DNA of 64,000 bases from Lachnospiraceae bacterium (GCA_013316825.1 WSLY01000004.1:1-64000); one strand, 5' to 3'. Positions 1-8,939 are shown, numbered from the stretch's first letter. Program-made: numbers and translations. Notes: generated by a model from the letters alone, not told the origin.

Positions 1-3
1 TAT

Positions 4-77
4 CGCGGGGTGGAGCAGTCTGGAAGCTCGTCGGGCTCATAACCCGAAGGTCATAGGTTCAAATCCTATCCCCGCTA
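4..77 (+). tRNA. tRNA-Met (CAT anticodon; initiator-like)
   Basis: Cloverleaf-like sequence with GGGCTCATAACCC anticodon arm and GGTTCAAATCC T-arm; exact ends approximate. Confidence 0.9.
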
Positions 78-106
78 CTAAGTTTTTGTTTATGCAAAGA
101 CTATAT

Positions 107-180
<74 letters not shown>

Positions 181-301
181 TAAAAGCGAGAAACCCTTAT
201 AATTGTTACGTTGTAGCGGTTATGGGGTTTTTTTCATAGGATTTTTCTTACTTTTGCGCCTAATCCTATTGTTGCAAAAAGAACGCAAAAGTGAGGTTCC
301 T

Positions 302-1001
302 ATGGAAAAAATTACAATGTCTAAAAAGTATAATCTGTCAATTCAAGAAGCGTTTGACCTGTTTATCAGGAAATGCAAAATCAAAAATCTAACTGACCTG
401 TTCATTAATTCCTATGAAAAGAAGATGATACACTTTTATGAGTTCATAGATAAGAGCGAGAGAGCATTTTTATATTTCTGCACGGAAGATAGATATATAC
501 CCACATTTAATATTCAACTTATCAGGGCGGAGAAAAAATGAAGGAAACATATTTAGATGATGAATTGGTGCGTCTGTTGGAGAAGCTATATGTGGATAAC
601 TGCTTATTCAGTTGCCACAAGACATGGGTGTTTGAGAATTATCTGCTAGCTACTGGAAATTGTATCTCAACAGTCCTTGACCTACACATAGGGGATATTA
701 ACTTTCAAAGTGGTGTAATTATCTTGAGAAAGACAAAGAACCGCAAACAGCAGTTAGTGCGTAGATACAATAGAAAGAGAGGGGATGAAAAACATCATGT
801 CATACTTTCAGATATACGTTTGCGAAGAATCGGATTTTTAATAGCGGCGATAGGTCTGTCTGCAAAAGATACTTGAGTATAGTGATCTGACTGTTACAAA
901 GGAATATGTCAATATGTTTGGACAGGATTTACAGATGGATTTTGAGAAGTTTAATCTGCTTGATAATTTGGAAAGTAGGAGCAAAGGTATTATAAAAATG
1001 T
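302..1001 (+). pseudogene. Tyrosine recombinase/integrase remnant with internal deletion
   Basis: Core-binding-like domain (NLSIQEAFDLFIRKCKIKNLTDLFINSYEKKMIHFYEFI), partial catalytic domain (ISTVLDLHIGDINFQSGVIILRKTKNRKQQ), then in another frame the C-terminal box LQKILEYSDLTVTKEYVNMFGQDLQMDFEKFN. Confidence 0.8.
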
Positions 1002-1628
1002 GATGTTTTTCTAGGGTGACAACTACCTTTAAAAAATGGGTATCATTGCTCTAAATCAGGTGACAGCGATACAGATAGAATAGATACTGTTGGCATACTT
1101 ATAGGTAAGAGAGAAGAATTAAGTAAGAGAATTAGATATAGCAACTCATTACATGAGTTGCTATATTGGATTTACTGATTCTTTTCTCTTCTTTATGGCT
1201 ACAAGGGAGAAGTGATAATTTAAATTCAAGTAATATATTTTTAAGAACAAAAGACAATCTAATTCCGTTATGAAAAGAGAAGGTACAGTTGTATCTGATT
1301 ATTGCGACAGCAATCAAACATATGGGTATTTTTCCGTAGAAATGACAAAGGGACCAATCCGCAGGACAAATTAAGATTTTATTATGCACAGGACACACAG
1401 ATAAGAGCAGATACTGTATTTGTATTAAAAGGTACTACATATTTTGTAATTAGTCAGGATGGCATTGAAAGAAATGTGTATTGTACTTCTAGGGCAGTTA
1501 AATGTGATACTTCTTTCATATGGACAAATGCAGAAAATAGATTTTCAGTTCATGTAGAAAAATGTGGAATTTGGAACCTTTATGAGGTATAATGGAAAAG
1601 AATAAAATCTTATGGGAGGATTAGTGTT

Positions 1629-2681
1629 ATGAAGAAATTTGCAATGTGGAGTATGATTGTTTTGTTATGTGTTATACTGACGGGATGTGGTAAATGTGAA
1701 CATGAGTATGACAATGGCGTGATAACGAAAGAACCCACATGTACTGAGGAGGGCGAGAAAACTTTTACTTGTTCTTTATGTGAAGAAACTAAAATTGAAA
1801 GCGTAGTAAAAAAGCCGCATACATATAAGGAAGAAATTACAAAAGAACCTACATTTGAAGAAGAAGGCGAGAGAACTTTTACCTGCAAAGATTGTGATGA
1901 TTCATATACTGAATCTATTCCTGTTCGAGATGATGAAGTAGTTGTAACGGTAACAGATAAATCCAATTTGCCAAAAGATATAAATGCAGGTAGATATTCT
2001 GATATAATTAACCTTACCTTTGATGTTTTGAATAGATCAGACAAGGTTATCAAAGGTATTCAGGGAAATTTGTCGATTTGTGATTTGTTTGGTGAAGAGA
2101 TATTAAAAGTTAGTTGTGACTTTACTGGAAATAGTATTCCGGTAGGTGAATCTATAACCATTGATGATTTAGGAATGGAAATAAATCAGTTCATGGATAG
2201 TCATGTTAAATTTTATAATACAGATTTCTCGGATTTACAATTTAAATATGAAGTTACAAATATTGTATATGATGATGGTTCAAGTATGAAAGAACAATCT
2301 TCAACAGAATCTATAGAAGGCCAAAAGGTAATTGTAACAGTAGATGATAAACAAAATTTGGATATCAATTATAATGTTGGAAGATATTCTCCGCGAGTAG
2401 AGTTTGTATTTGGGGTATATAATAATACTTCTAAAGATATTAAAGGAGTACAAGGCACGCTTACAATTAAAGATTTGTTTGGAGTAGATATTATGTCTCT
2501 GGGATTAGACTTTACAGGTCAAACAATTCCCGCAAATTCGAGTGTTGTTTTTGATGATTTGGGTTTTGACATAAATCAGTTTATGGATGATCATGTTAAG
2601 GTATATAGTACTAATTTAGAAGATTTACAATTTGAATATGAAGTGACTTCGATAGTTTATACAGATGGAACAACAGAGTAA
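1629..2681 (+). CDS. Putative lipoprotein with two zinc-ribbon-like CTEEGEKTFTC repeats and two homologous C-terminal domains
   Basis: Signal peptide with LTGC lipobox; RBS gggagga; two internal repeats of ~110 aa (INAGRYS.../YNVGRYSP...). Confidence 0.8.
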   Translation: MKKFAMWSMIVLLCVILTGCGKCEHEYDNGVITKEPTCTEEGEKTFTCSLCEETKIESVVKKPHTYKEEITKEPTFEEEGERTFTCKDCDDSYTESIPVRDDEVVVTVTDKSNLPKDINAGRYSDIINLTFDVLNRSDKVIKGIQGNLSICDLFGEEILKVSCDFTGNSIPVGESITIDDLGMEINQFMDSHVKFYNTDFSDLQFKYEVTNIVYDDGSSMKEQSSTESIEGQKVIVTVDDKQNLDINYNVGRYSPRVEFVFGVYNNTSKDIKGVQGTLTIKDLFGVDIMSLGLDFTGQTIPANSSVVFDDLGFDINQFMDDHVKVYSTNLEDLQFEYEVTSIVYTDGTTE

Positions 2682-2812
2682 TACGGACGTGTTAGAAAGG
2701 GATTACGGCAAAACACCGTAGTCCTTTTTTGATACTAATTTATATATTAGGATTCGGGTGCCAAAAGGTCATAGACCTTTGATATAAATTTGTACCTTGA
2801 AAACTTAACACG

Positions 2813-4165
2813 ATGTTAAAAATGCCGTTTATATTTGGTATAATAGACTCAACAAAACAAGAGGTGAACCCTATAGCTTTCGTATCAAATACCAATCAAC
2901 AGCTAATGCTGACAGACAGTGCATTTCATCTGACCGAAAGAGAAAAAAAGTTTCTTGAGAAATCATGGAACAAAGTTTTCGCTGAAAAGGTTTTTCCGGC
3001 AATAGATGAAGATATTCAGTGATAAGGCATCCCGCCCTAATACACCAGTTAATGTAATCGTAGGAGCATTGATTTTAAAAGAAGCGCTTGGCGATACCGA
3101 TGATGAAATGGTTCAAGCTTTAATGTTTGACATCAGATACCAGTAGGCCCTTCATACAACAAGTTTTGAGGAACAGTCTTTAAGTGACAGGACTTTGAGC
3201 CGTTTCCGGGCAAGATGTCTTGCTCATGAAACAGAAACCGGAACTGACCTGATTCATGAGTGTGTCAGCAGGATGGCAAAGGAGATAGCCGGATTCATGA
3301 ACATTACATCAAACATGCGGCGGATGGACTCACTTATGATGCAGCCAATATCAGAAACCTTTTCATGCTGAAACTGTTCTATACCTGTGTTGCCAATCTT
3401 GCGAAAATCATGGTTTTACGGAAAACAAGACTGTCGGATGAACAGCAGCATTACATTGAAAAAGACGACTATAACCGCTTTATTTATCATCAGGAAGACG
3501 CCGATGCCACGGAAATGACTATAATGGTAATGTATGATGCCGAAAAGCCCATTGAGCTGTGTGATACTGGCGGGGATTTGATGACACCAGTGAGTAGCAG
3601 CTGCTCATCCGTTTATTAAAAGAGCGTACAGTCATTGATGATGACGGCTCCCGCAGGATCAGGAAAAAAGAAGAGGTTTCAGAACCTTCAAAAGTTCTTC
3701 TTAACCCTTCCGATCCCGAGGCAACGTTCAGATACAAAGCCGGATGCAAACATCTTGGTTATGTCGGGAATGTTGTGGAAACAGTCGGTAAAAACGGCAG
3801 TCTTGTGACAGATTATGCCTATGAGCAGAACACTCACAGTGACAGCCGGTTTCTCAATGATTATCTGGAAAGGCAGCCTGTTTATGCCGAAGAAGCGACA
3901 CTTGTTGCAGACGCGGCGCATATAGTGGTGAAAGTAATGTGGGGCTGCAGCGGAGCATCAGATAAAACTTGTCACAACAAACTTTAACGGGCGCAGGCCT
4001 GATGATATCTATGCAGATTTCAAATTCAGTGAAGATGGAAGATATCTGTTGGAGTGCGCCGGCGGGTACAGACCTTATAAATGCACAATGAGCGTTCGGC
4101 AGCATACTTTTCCAGTAAGGACTGTAAAGAATGCGCATACAAAGCCAGAGAGTGTAAAAGTTCTT
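2813..4165 (+). pseudogene. Degenerate IS1182-family-like transposase
   Basis: Fragments in several frames: NTNQQLMLTDSAFHLTEREKKFLEKSW, SRPNTPVNVIVGALILKEALGDTDDEMVQALMFDIRYQ(stop), SLSDRTLSRFRARC, ECAYKARECK; multiple frameshifts and stops. Confidence 0.75.
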
Positions 4166-4303
4166 GATTTGGGATTGACTTTTGGGCGTTCTTATGGTAA
4201 CATATAAAGCGTTCGTAAGCGAATCCTGCGAAAATAGGGATTTAATCCTACGAATGTATGCAATATGTCCAGCATTTATCGGACTTTACGAGGTCTGCTC
4301 TGG

Positions 4304-4365
4304 CAGTTGGTAGAGCAGAGGACTGAAAATCCTCGTGTCACTGGTTCGATTCCGGTTCTGGGCAT
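4304..4365 (+). repeat. Right copy of 62-bp direct repeat (truncated tRNA-Phe)
   Basis: Identical to 119-180 but lacks the tRNA 5' acceptor strand. Confidence 0.85.
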
Positions 4366-4383
4366 TTTTTATGTAAAAAATAA

Positions 4384-4456
4384 GGAGCACTAGCTCAGTC
4401 GGTAGAGCACCTGACTTTTAATCAGGTTGTCGGGGGTTCGAATCCCCCGTGCTTCA
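4384..4456 (+). tRNA. tRNA-Lys (TTT)
   Basis: GGAGCAC/GTGCTTC acceptor, CTGACTTTTAATCAG anticodon arm, GGGGGTTCGAATCCCCC T-arm. Confidence 0.95.
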
Positions 4457-4457
4457 T
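4412..4457 (+). repeat. attL core (tRNA-Lys 3' part)
   Basis: TGACTTTTAATCAGGTTGTCGGGGGTTCGAATCCCCCGTGCTTCAT identical to 34572-34617. Confidence 0.9.
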
Positions 4458-4570
4458 AAGACCGTGAAGGTCTTTTTTTTATGCAAAAAATCAGTATTTA
4501 AGCGGCTTTGCGCAGTCTGCATTGCAGACAATCGAGTGACTGAGATAAGCAGAAAAACATAAAATTTGAA

Positions 4571-4617
4571 GTAGTCATATGGTAGTCAGAGGGGCGGAAG
4601 TAGTCAAAAAGTAGTCA
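4571..4617 (+). promoter_or_regulatory. Putative integrase arm-type sites (four GTAGTCA repeats in two pairs)
   Basis: GTAGTCA at 4571, 4582, 4600, 4611; 11-bp spacing within each pair. Confidence 0.65.
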
Positions 4618-4642
4618 AAAAAAATAGGGAGCACATGGCTCC

Positions 4643-5803
4643 CTAAGAAATTTTTTCACGGCTGCAGCCACGCTCCATGCCTGGCCGTATGCCGGACAGT
4701 TTGGCTTTCGTATCCTCCCTTTCTTCATCGAGCTGCGCATACACCCGCAGTATCATCTTTTCATCAGCATGCCCCATCAGTTCAACCGCTTTCTTCAGAG
4801 TGATTCCCGAATAGTATAAAATGGTCGCGTAGTTATACCGGAATACGCGGGAAGTAAGTCCGGATATCGGCTCCGGCACGCTGTCTGTGGCAACTGCGGC
4901 ATTCAGCGCTTTTACGATTCGCTTCCAGACGACGTAAAAATATGATTTGCTGTAGGGCTGTCCCTTGTTGGCAAACAAAAAAGCATTGTCAGCCTCAGAA
5001 AGCTCTTTTTTGATGTGCAGGGTATAAAACCTTACCTCCTCGATTAAAAAGGCGGGAATGGGTATCCGGCGGAAGCCTGAGGGGGATTTTGGTATATTTT
5101 TAAGGACGGGCTGGTTATTCTGGAAGATAATTACATGGTGGATAACCAGCTCCTCTGCCGGCAGGTCTATATCCTGCACCTGCAGGGCAAGAAGTTCTTC
5201 CAGACGCAGCCCGCAGCCGAAGAGCAGCATGACAAGCAAATGTTCCTGCGGCGGCAGGACGGCGCGGTTCAGCGCCTGTTCTTCCAGAGAGGTAAGGATT
5301 CGGCGTTTTGGTGGGGTATACTTGGGCATTTCTACCCGGTGCCACGGGGTATCCTGTATGTAATGGTCCTCCACGGCAGAGGAAAGTATCTGCTTTAAGA
5401 CAATCTTAATTTGCTGGCAGGTGCGCGGGTGGTCGGCATGCTCATTGATGAGCGCCTGTATGTCCGTCCGTTTAATGTCCGGCAGCAGCCATGTACCGAA
5501 CTGCGGAAGGAGGTACGTGTCCAGTATGGTGCGGTACATGCGCTGCGTGTTGTATTCCCTTGTGGACTTGTAGAGGGACACGAAGGTTTCTGCATATTCC
5601 TCAAAGGTGGTTTTCTTTCCAGCAATGTATTTCCCTGTTTTAATCTGGGCTTTCATGGCGTCTACTTTTTCTTCCAATTCCCTGCTGGTGCTGCCATACA
5701 TGGGTATCCTGACAGGTCTGCCGTAATCATCATATTCCCCTGTGTTTACCAGCGTGTAATAGCGTCCGTCTTTCCTTGGTTTGTAGCGGTTTTTTCTAGG
5801 CAT
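4643..5803 (-). CDS. Site-specific tyrosine recombinase (phage integrase)
   Basis: SAM-like core-binding domain and catalytic motifs (GLRLEELLAL, MGHADEKMILRVYAQ); RBS aggagg before MPRKNRY. Confidence 0.95.
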   Translation of the reverse strand: MPRKNRYKPRKDGRYYTLVNTGEYDDYGRPVRIPMYGSTSRELEEKVDAMKAQIKTGKYIAGKKTTFEEYAETFVSLYKSTREYNTQRMYRTILDTYLLPQFGTWLLPDIKRTDIQALINEHADHPRTCQQIKIVLKQILSSAVEDHYIQDTPWHRVEMPKYTPPKRRILTSLEEQALNRAVLPPQEHLLVMLLFGCGLRLEELLALQVQDIDLPAEELVIHHVIIFQNNQPVLKNIPKSPSGFRRIPIPAFLIEEVRFYTLHIKKELSEADNAFLFANKGQPYSKSYFYVVWKRIVKALNAAVATDSVPEPISGLTSRVFRYNYATILYYSGITLKKAVELMGHADEKMILRVYAQLDEEREDTKAKLSGIRPGMERGCSREKIS

Positions 5804-5956
5804 TGTATCGTCCTCCTGTGGGTACCATTCCGGCGACATTACCGCAATGGTGTAATTTTGGGCATAAAAATGCCCGGTAAATGCTTGCGGCTTACCGGGA
5901 AAGATGATACAATATGCTTGTGTTTGGCGTGTATCATCTTTTGGTGTACCGCTTTG

Positions 5957-5988
5957 CTGCTCCGGTTGACGCCGGGGCAGTTTTTTTA
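5957..5988 (+). terminator. Putative intrinsic terminator, + strand
   Basis: TGCTCCGG-TTGACG-CCGGGGCA followed by GTTTTTTT. Confidence 0.5.
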
Positions 5989-6690
5989 TTTACTTTGATT
6001 TAATTTATTCATATATCCAGCTGTGATAATGCCGGTAGGCAATGCAACTATGGCAATTCCCATAAAAGACGACATCATGCTTACAATACGTCCAAAGTCA
6101 CTTTTAGGGTAAATATCCCCATATCCGACAGTGGTTAATGTTACCACTGCCCAATAGATAGCGTCAAAAAAGGTTTCAAAACTGTCTGGCTCTACCTGAA
6201 ACATTATTAAAGCCGAACAGAGAATGTATCCGCCAGCCAAAACACATACAGCCATAAGAGCACGGCGTTCTTCCCGTACAACAGAAATAATTAGATTGAA
6301 GCTTTTTGAATAACGGAACAACTTTAAAACCTTAAACGCCCTGCTTAGCCGGAAAAGTTTTAGCAATTTAAATCCCGAATTAAGAACTGTAACGGATGAC
6401 ATAATGGATAATATATCAATAATAGCATAAATACTAAAAGGATATTTTAAAAAGGCAAATTTTCCGCTTTTTGGAAATTTAAAGTCAGCGGTCAGCCATC
6501 GGCACACATAGTCGATAATAAAAATAGTTACTGTGATACGCTCTATCCAAACAAAAAATATATTTGTCTGTTTGAAACATAAAGGTAATATGCTACAGAT
6601 AATACATATAAGCATAAAACGGTCATAGCATAGGCTTAAATTGTCATCTGGTTCAGCTAATTCTATTATTTGATATATTTTTTTTCTCAT
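5986..6690 (-). CDS. Voltage-gated potassium channel (6-TM)
   Basis: Selectivity filter TLTTVGYGD, S4-like RLSRAFKVLKLFRYSKS, about six hydrophobic segments. Confidence 0.93.
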   Translation of the reverse strand: MRKKIYQIIELAEPDDNLSLCYDRFMLICIICSILPLCFKQTNIFFVWIERITVTIFIIDYVCRWLTADFKFPKSGKFAFLKYPFSIYAIIDILSIMSSVTVLNSGFKLLKLFRLSRAFKVLKLFRYSKSFNLIISVVREERRALMAVCVLAGGYILCSALIMFQVEPDSFETFFDAIYWAVVTLTTVGYGDIYPKSDFGRIVSMMSSFMGIAIVALPTGIITAGYMNKLNQSK

Positions 6691-6714
6691 GCCGTTCCAT
6701 TCCCTTATATGTGT

Positions 6715-7344
6715 TTAAAACTTACCCCGTAGTTCAACTACTTTCCCTATAATTTTAACAGGTTTAGAAGATATATCCTCGTTGCTGAAAAACATTGGGG
6801 CATAGGCTGGGTTATTAGACACCAGTTCTATTCCGTCCCGATATTTCCTGAGTCGCTTGCAGGTAGCGTCGTCACCGTTTACCATGGCAATTACGATATC
6901 ACCAGATTCTGCGTCCTCTTGCTGCCGAACGATAACCACATCGCCCTCGCACATACGGGGTTCCATGGAATTGCCTTTTATCTGTAGTCCAAAGTATGTA
7001 CCAGTGGAAGCCATTTCCTGCGTGATTTCCTCAGTATCAATTACCTCTTCTACTGCTTCTATGGGAATTCCAGCGGCTACACGTCCAAGAACATTAATAA
7101 TAACACCTTGCTTTGTAATTCTATTAGGCTTGTCTTCTAATAAATCAGATTTGTTCACCCCAAAATAATCAGCTAGTAATTGTATTTTTCCTATTCGTGG
7201 AAGTTTTTGTCCTGTACACCAACTTGATACGGTGGAAGAACCTAGGTTTAAATCATTCATGAGGTCCATCTGATTTTTATTATTTAATTCCATGTAATAT
7301 TTCAATTTTTTTGCAAAGATAGCTTTATATCTTTCATCTGACAT
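6715..7344 (-). CDS. CI-like repressor (XRE HTH + S24/LexA-like peptidase)
   Basis: N-terminal HTH (NQMDLMNDLNLGSSTVSSWCTG) and S24 signature (LQIKGNSMEPRMCEGDVVIV). Confidence 0.93.
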   Translation of the reverse strand: MSDERYKAIFAKKLKYYMELNNKNQMDLMNDLNLGSSTVSSWCTGQKLPRIGKIQLLADYFGVNKSDLLEDKPNRITKQGVIINVLGRVAAGIPIEAVEEVIDTEEITQEMASTGTYFGLQIKGNSMEPRMCEGDVVIVRQQEDAESGDIVIAMVNGDDATCKRLRKYRDGIELVSNNPAYAPMFFSNEDISSKPVKIIGKVVELRGKF

Positions 7345-7493
7345 CAATAAAATCCTCCTAGTAGTTTGTATGATAGCACCAAAAATGAGATTTGACAACT
7401 ATTTTCTTTAAAATTCTCACTTTTGGTATTGACATTACACTGAAAGTGAGATAATATTCAATCAACAGCAGATGAAAAGAAAGGAGAAAAAGT
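7345..7493. promoter_or_regulatory. Divergent lysogeny control region
   Basis: Rightward TTGACA (7429)-17-TAATAT; leftward TTGTCA-17-TATCAT; operator-like AAA(A/G)TGAGA sites overlapping both promoters. Confidence 0.7.
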
Positions 7494-7703
7494 ATGAATG
7501 AATTAAAGATTTCTTTGGCAGCAGCAAGAGTAAATGCAAGAATGACACAAAGCCAAGTGGCAGAAAAAATGCACGTAGGAAAGCAAACAGTTGTTAGATG
7601 GGAAAATGGAAAAGCTGAACCGAAGACATCACAGGCAATAGAGTTATGTAAACTATATAATATACCGCTTGATAATATTTTTTTGCCTATAATTCCCACT
7701 TAA
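7494..7703 (+). CDS. Cro-like XRE-family regulator
   Basis: HTH ARMTQSQVAEKMHVGKQTVVRWENGKAEP; divergent from CI. Confidence 0.9.
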   Translation: MNELKISLAAARVNARMTQSQVAEKMHVGKQTVVRWENGKAEPKTSQAIELCKLYNIPLDNIFLPIIPT

Positions 7704-7746
7704 AGTGAGATTATAAACTTAAATTGACACAGGGGGGTGAAAACAG

Positions 7747-7890
7747 GTGAATAGAGAAAAACTGTGTGAAGAGCTGAAGGACAAGTCCAGGAATAAGATA
7801 CTTGACAAAATAGAGCAGTCAATATCAGAAGAGTATGAAATCATTAAAAAAAGGGGAAATGTTATTTTTGAAATATGTGAGAGGCGGTGA
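7747..7890 (+). CDS. Small phage protein (47 aa, GTG start)
   Basis: Translated by hand: VNREKLCEELKDKSRNKILDKIEQSISEEYEIIKKRGNVIFEICERR; RBS ggggggtg. Confidence 0.6.
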   Translation: MNREKLCEELKDKSRNKILDKIEQSISEEYEIIKKRGNVIFEICERR

Positions 7891-8093
7891 TAAAGGTGGA
7901 CAAGAAGTGTGCTTATTTGGGCTGTCAAGAAAAAGGAGAATTCTGGGACGATGTGGAAACTTCCCCAGGTGCTATCCGTAAAAAACAGGTTTGCAGAGTA
8001 CATCTGGGGAAATTAACAGGAAATATTATGCTAACTGGAAAATTCAGTTTACCGTATATGTTTTCCAAGGAATCTGGGCAGGGTGAAGATTAG
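7887..8093 (+). CDS. Hypothetical phage protein
   Basis: Follows previous ORF with overlapping start (GTG). Confidence 0.5.
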   Translation: MIKVDKKCAYLGCQEKGEFWDDVETSPGAIRKKQVCRVHLGKLTGNIMLTGKFSLPYMFSKESGQGED

Positions 8094-8301
8094 CTAAAAA
8101 TTTTACGATGTCGGTTCTTCCATGGTACTTAAAATCCCCGGAGGAATCCTGTGAAGCAAGAATTATCGGAATGTTACCAAAAACAGGGATAAAACTGTTT
8201 CTCACGGATTCGCGCTGAGAACTTGTAAGCACATGAGGTTTTACAACGGCAATGGCAAATGTCACACCCTGTTCTTTTATTAAGGCTCCATCAAAGCGCA
8301 T
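8044..8301 (-). CDS. Conserved hypothetical protein (85 aa, MRFDGALIKEQGVTFAI...)
   Basis: RBS aaaggagggg upstream of ATG on - strand; upstream TTGCTT-17-TATAAT promoter; resembles a widespread small Firmicutes family recalled from memory. Confidence 0.8.
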   Translation of the reverse strand: MRFDGALIKEQGVTFAIAVVKPHVLTSSQRESVRNSFIPVFGNIPIILASQDSSGDFKYHGRTDIVKFLANLHPAQIPWKTYTVN

Positions 8302-8416
8302 AGTGAAATCCCCTCCTTTCTTATGCACTTGGCTGCTGCAACAGCCTGTAGCGACATTATAAGGGAAAGGGATTACAAAAGCAATAGCCGCATGAAGATG
8401 TATTACAAAAGCGATT

Positions 8417-8521
8417 CTGCCATACTTTCTGCTCGGCACACAGGTGCCGCAGTACATTCCTATTTGCCCAAAGGCGCGCAGATACCCCCTTAGTCTGCGT
8501 GCCGCGCAGAGGGCATGGCAG
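8417..8521 (+). ncRNA. Structured element copy 1 (candidate cis-regulatory RNA or palindromic repeat)
   Basis: Outer stem CTGCCAT..TTCTGC/GCAGAGGGCATGGCAG; hairpin CGGCAC-ACAG-GTGCCG; hairpin GGCGCGCAGA-loop-TCTGCGTGCC. Confidence 0.6.
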
Positions 8522-8544
8522 AAAAACAGGAAAGGAAGGGGCAT

Positions 8545-8733
8545 ATGGAATATCCAAAACCAATAATGACTATTTCCGAGTTACAGGAAATGGGCTATCC
8601 GAGGGAATATCTGCTGAGGGCGTGTCACAGCAAACACGCAGGGAAACTGTGCATACGCACATCACGCAGGGGTAAGTTTCTGATAAAAACGGAAGTGTTT
8701 GAATCTCTGCAGAACAGGGGGTGCCTGAGGTAA
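8545..8733 (+). CDS. Small phage DNA-binding-like protein
   Basis: MEYPKPIMTISELQEMGYPREYLLRACHS...; RBS aggaagggg. Confidence 0.65.
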   Translation: MEYPKPIMTISELQEMGYPREYLLRACHSKHAGKLCIRTSRRGKFLIKTEVFESLQNRGCLR

Positions 8734-8939
8734 TGCAGTTACATAAAATATTAACCTATGCCAGTTTCCTGTTGATTCTTACCGGTGTGGCAGGATTCGC
8801 CGGAACTGCGGAGCTGGAGCCGGTAGATAAGTATGGGATAGCGGCTGCGCTGCTTCTAATCCTTGCCGGAATCCTGTGCGGTGTGTGGGCGGTGCGGGAG
8901 GACGGGAGCTTCCGGAGGCGGACAAGCCGTAAGCGTTAA
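8721..8939 (+). CDS. Small membrane protein (2 TM)
   Basis: Two hydrophobic segments, overlapping start with previous ORF. Confidence 0.55.
   Translation: MPEVMQLHKILTYASFLLILTGVAGFAGTAELEPVDKYGIAAALLLILAGILCGVWAVREDGSFRRRTSRKR

Noticed and set aside
1302-1592. 96-aa ORF in the decayed island
   Set aside because: No recognisable family; surrounding region is degenerate, so it may be a gene fragment
4290-4365. Possible second intact tRNA-Phe
   Set aside because: Only the 3' part is duplicated; the upstream sequence cannot form the acceptor or D-arm, so it is an att duplicate
5411-5998. 195-aa + strand ORF opposite integrase
   Set aside because: Antisense shadow of the integrase coding region
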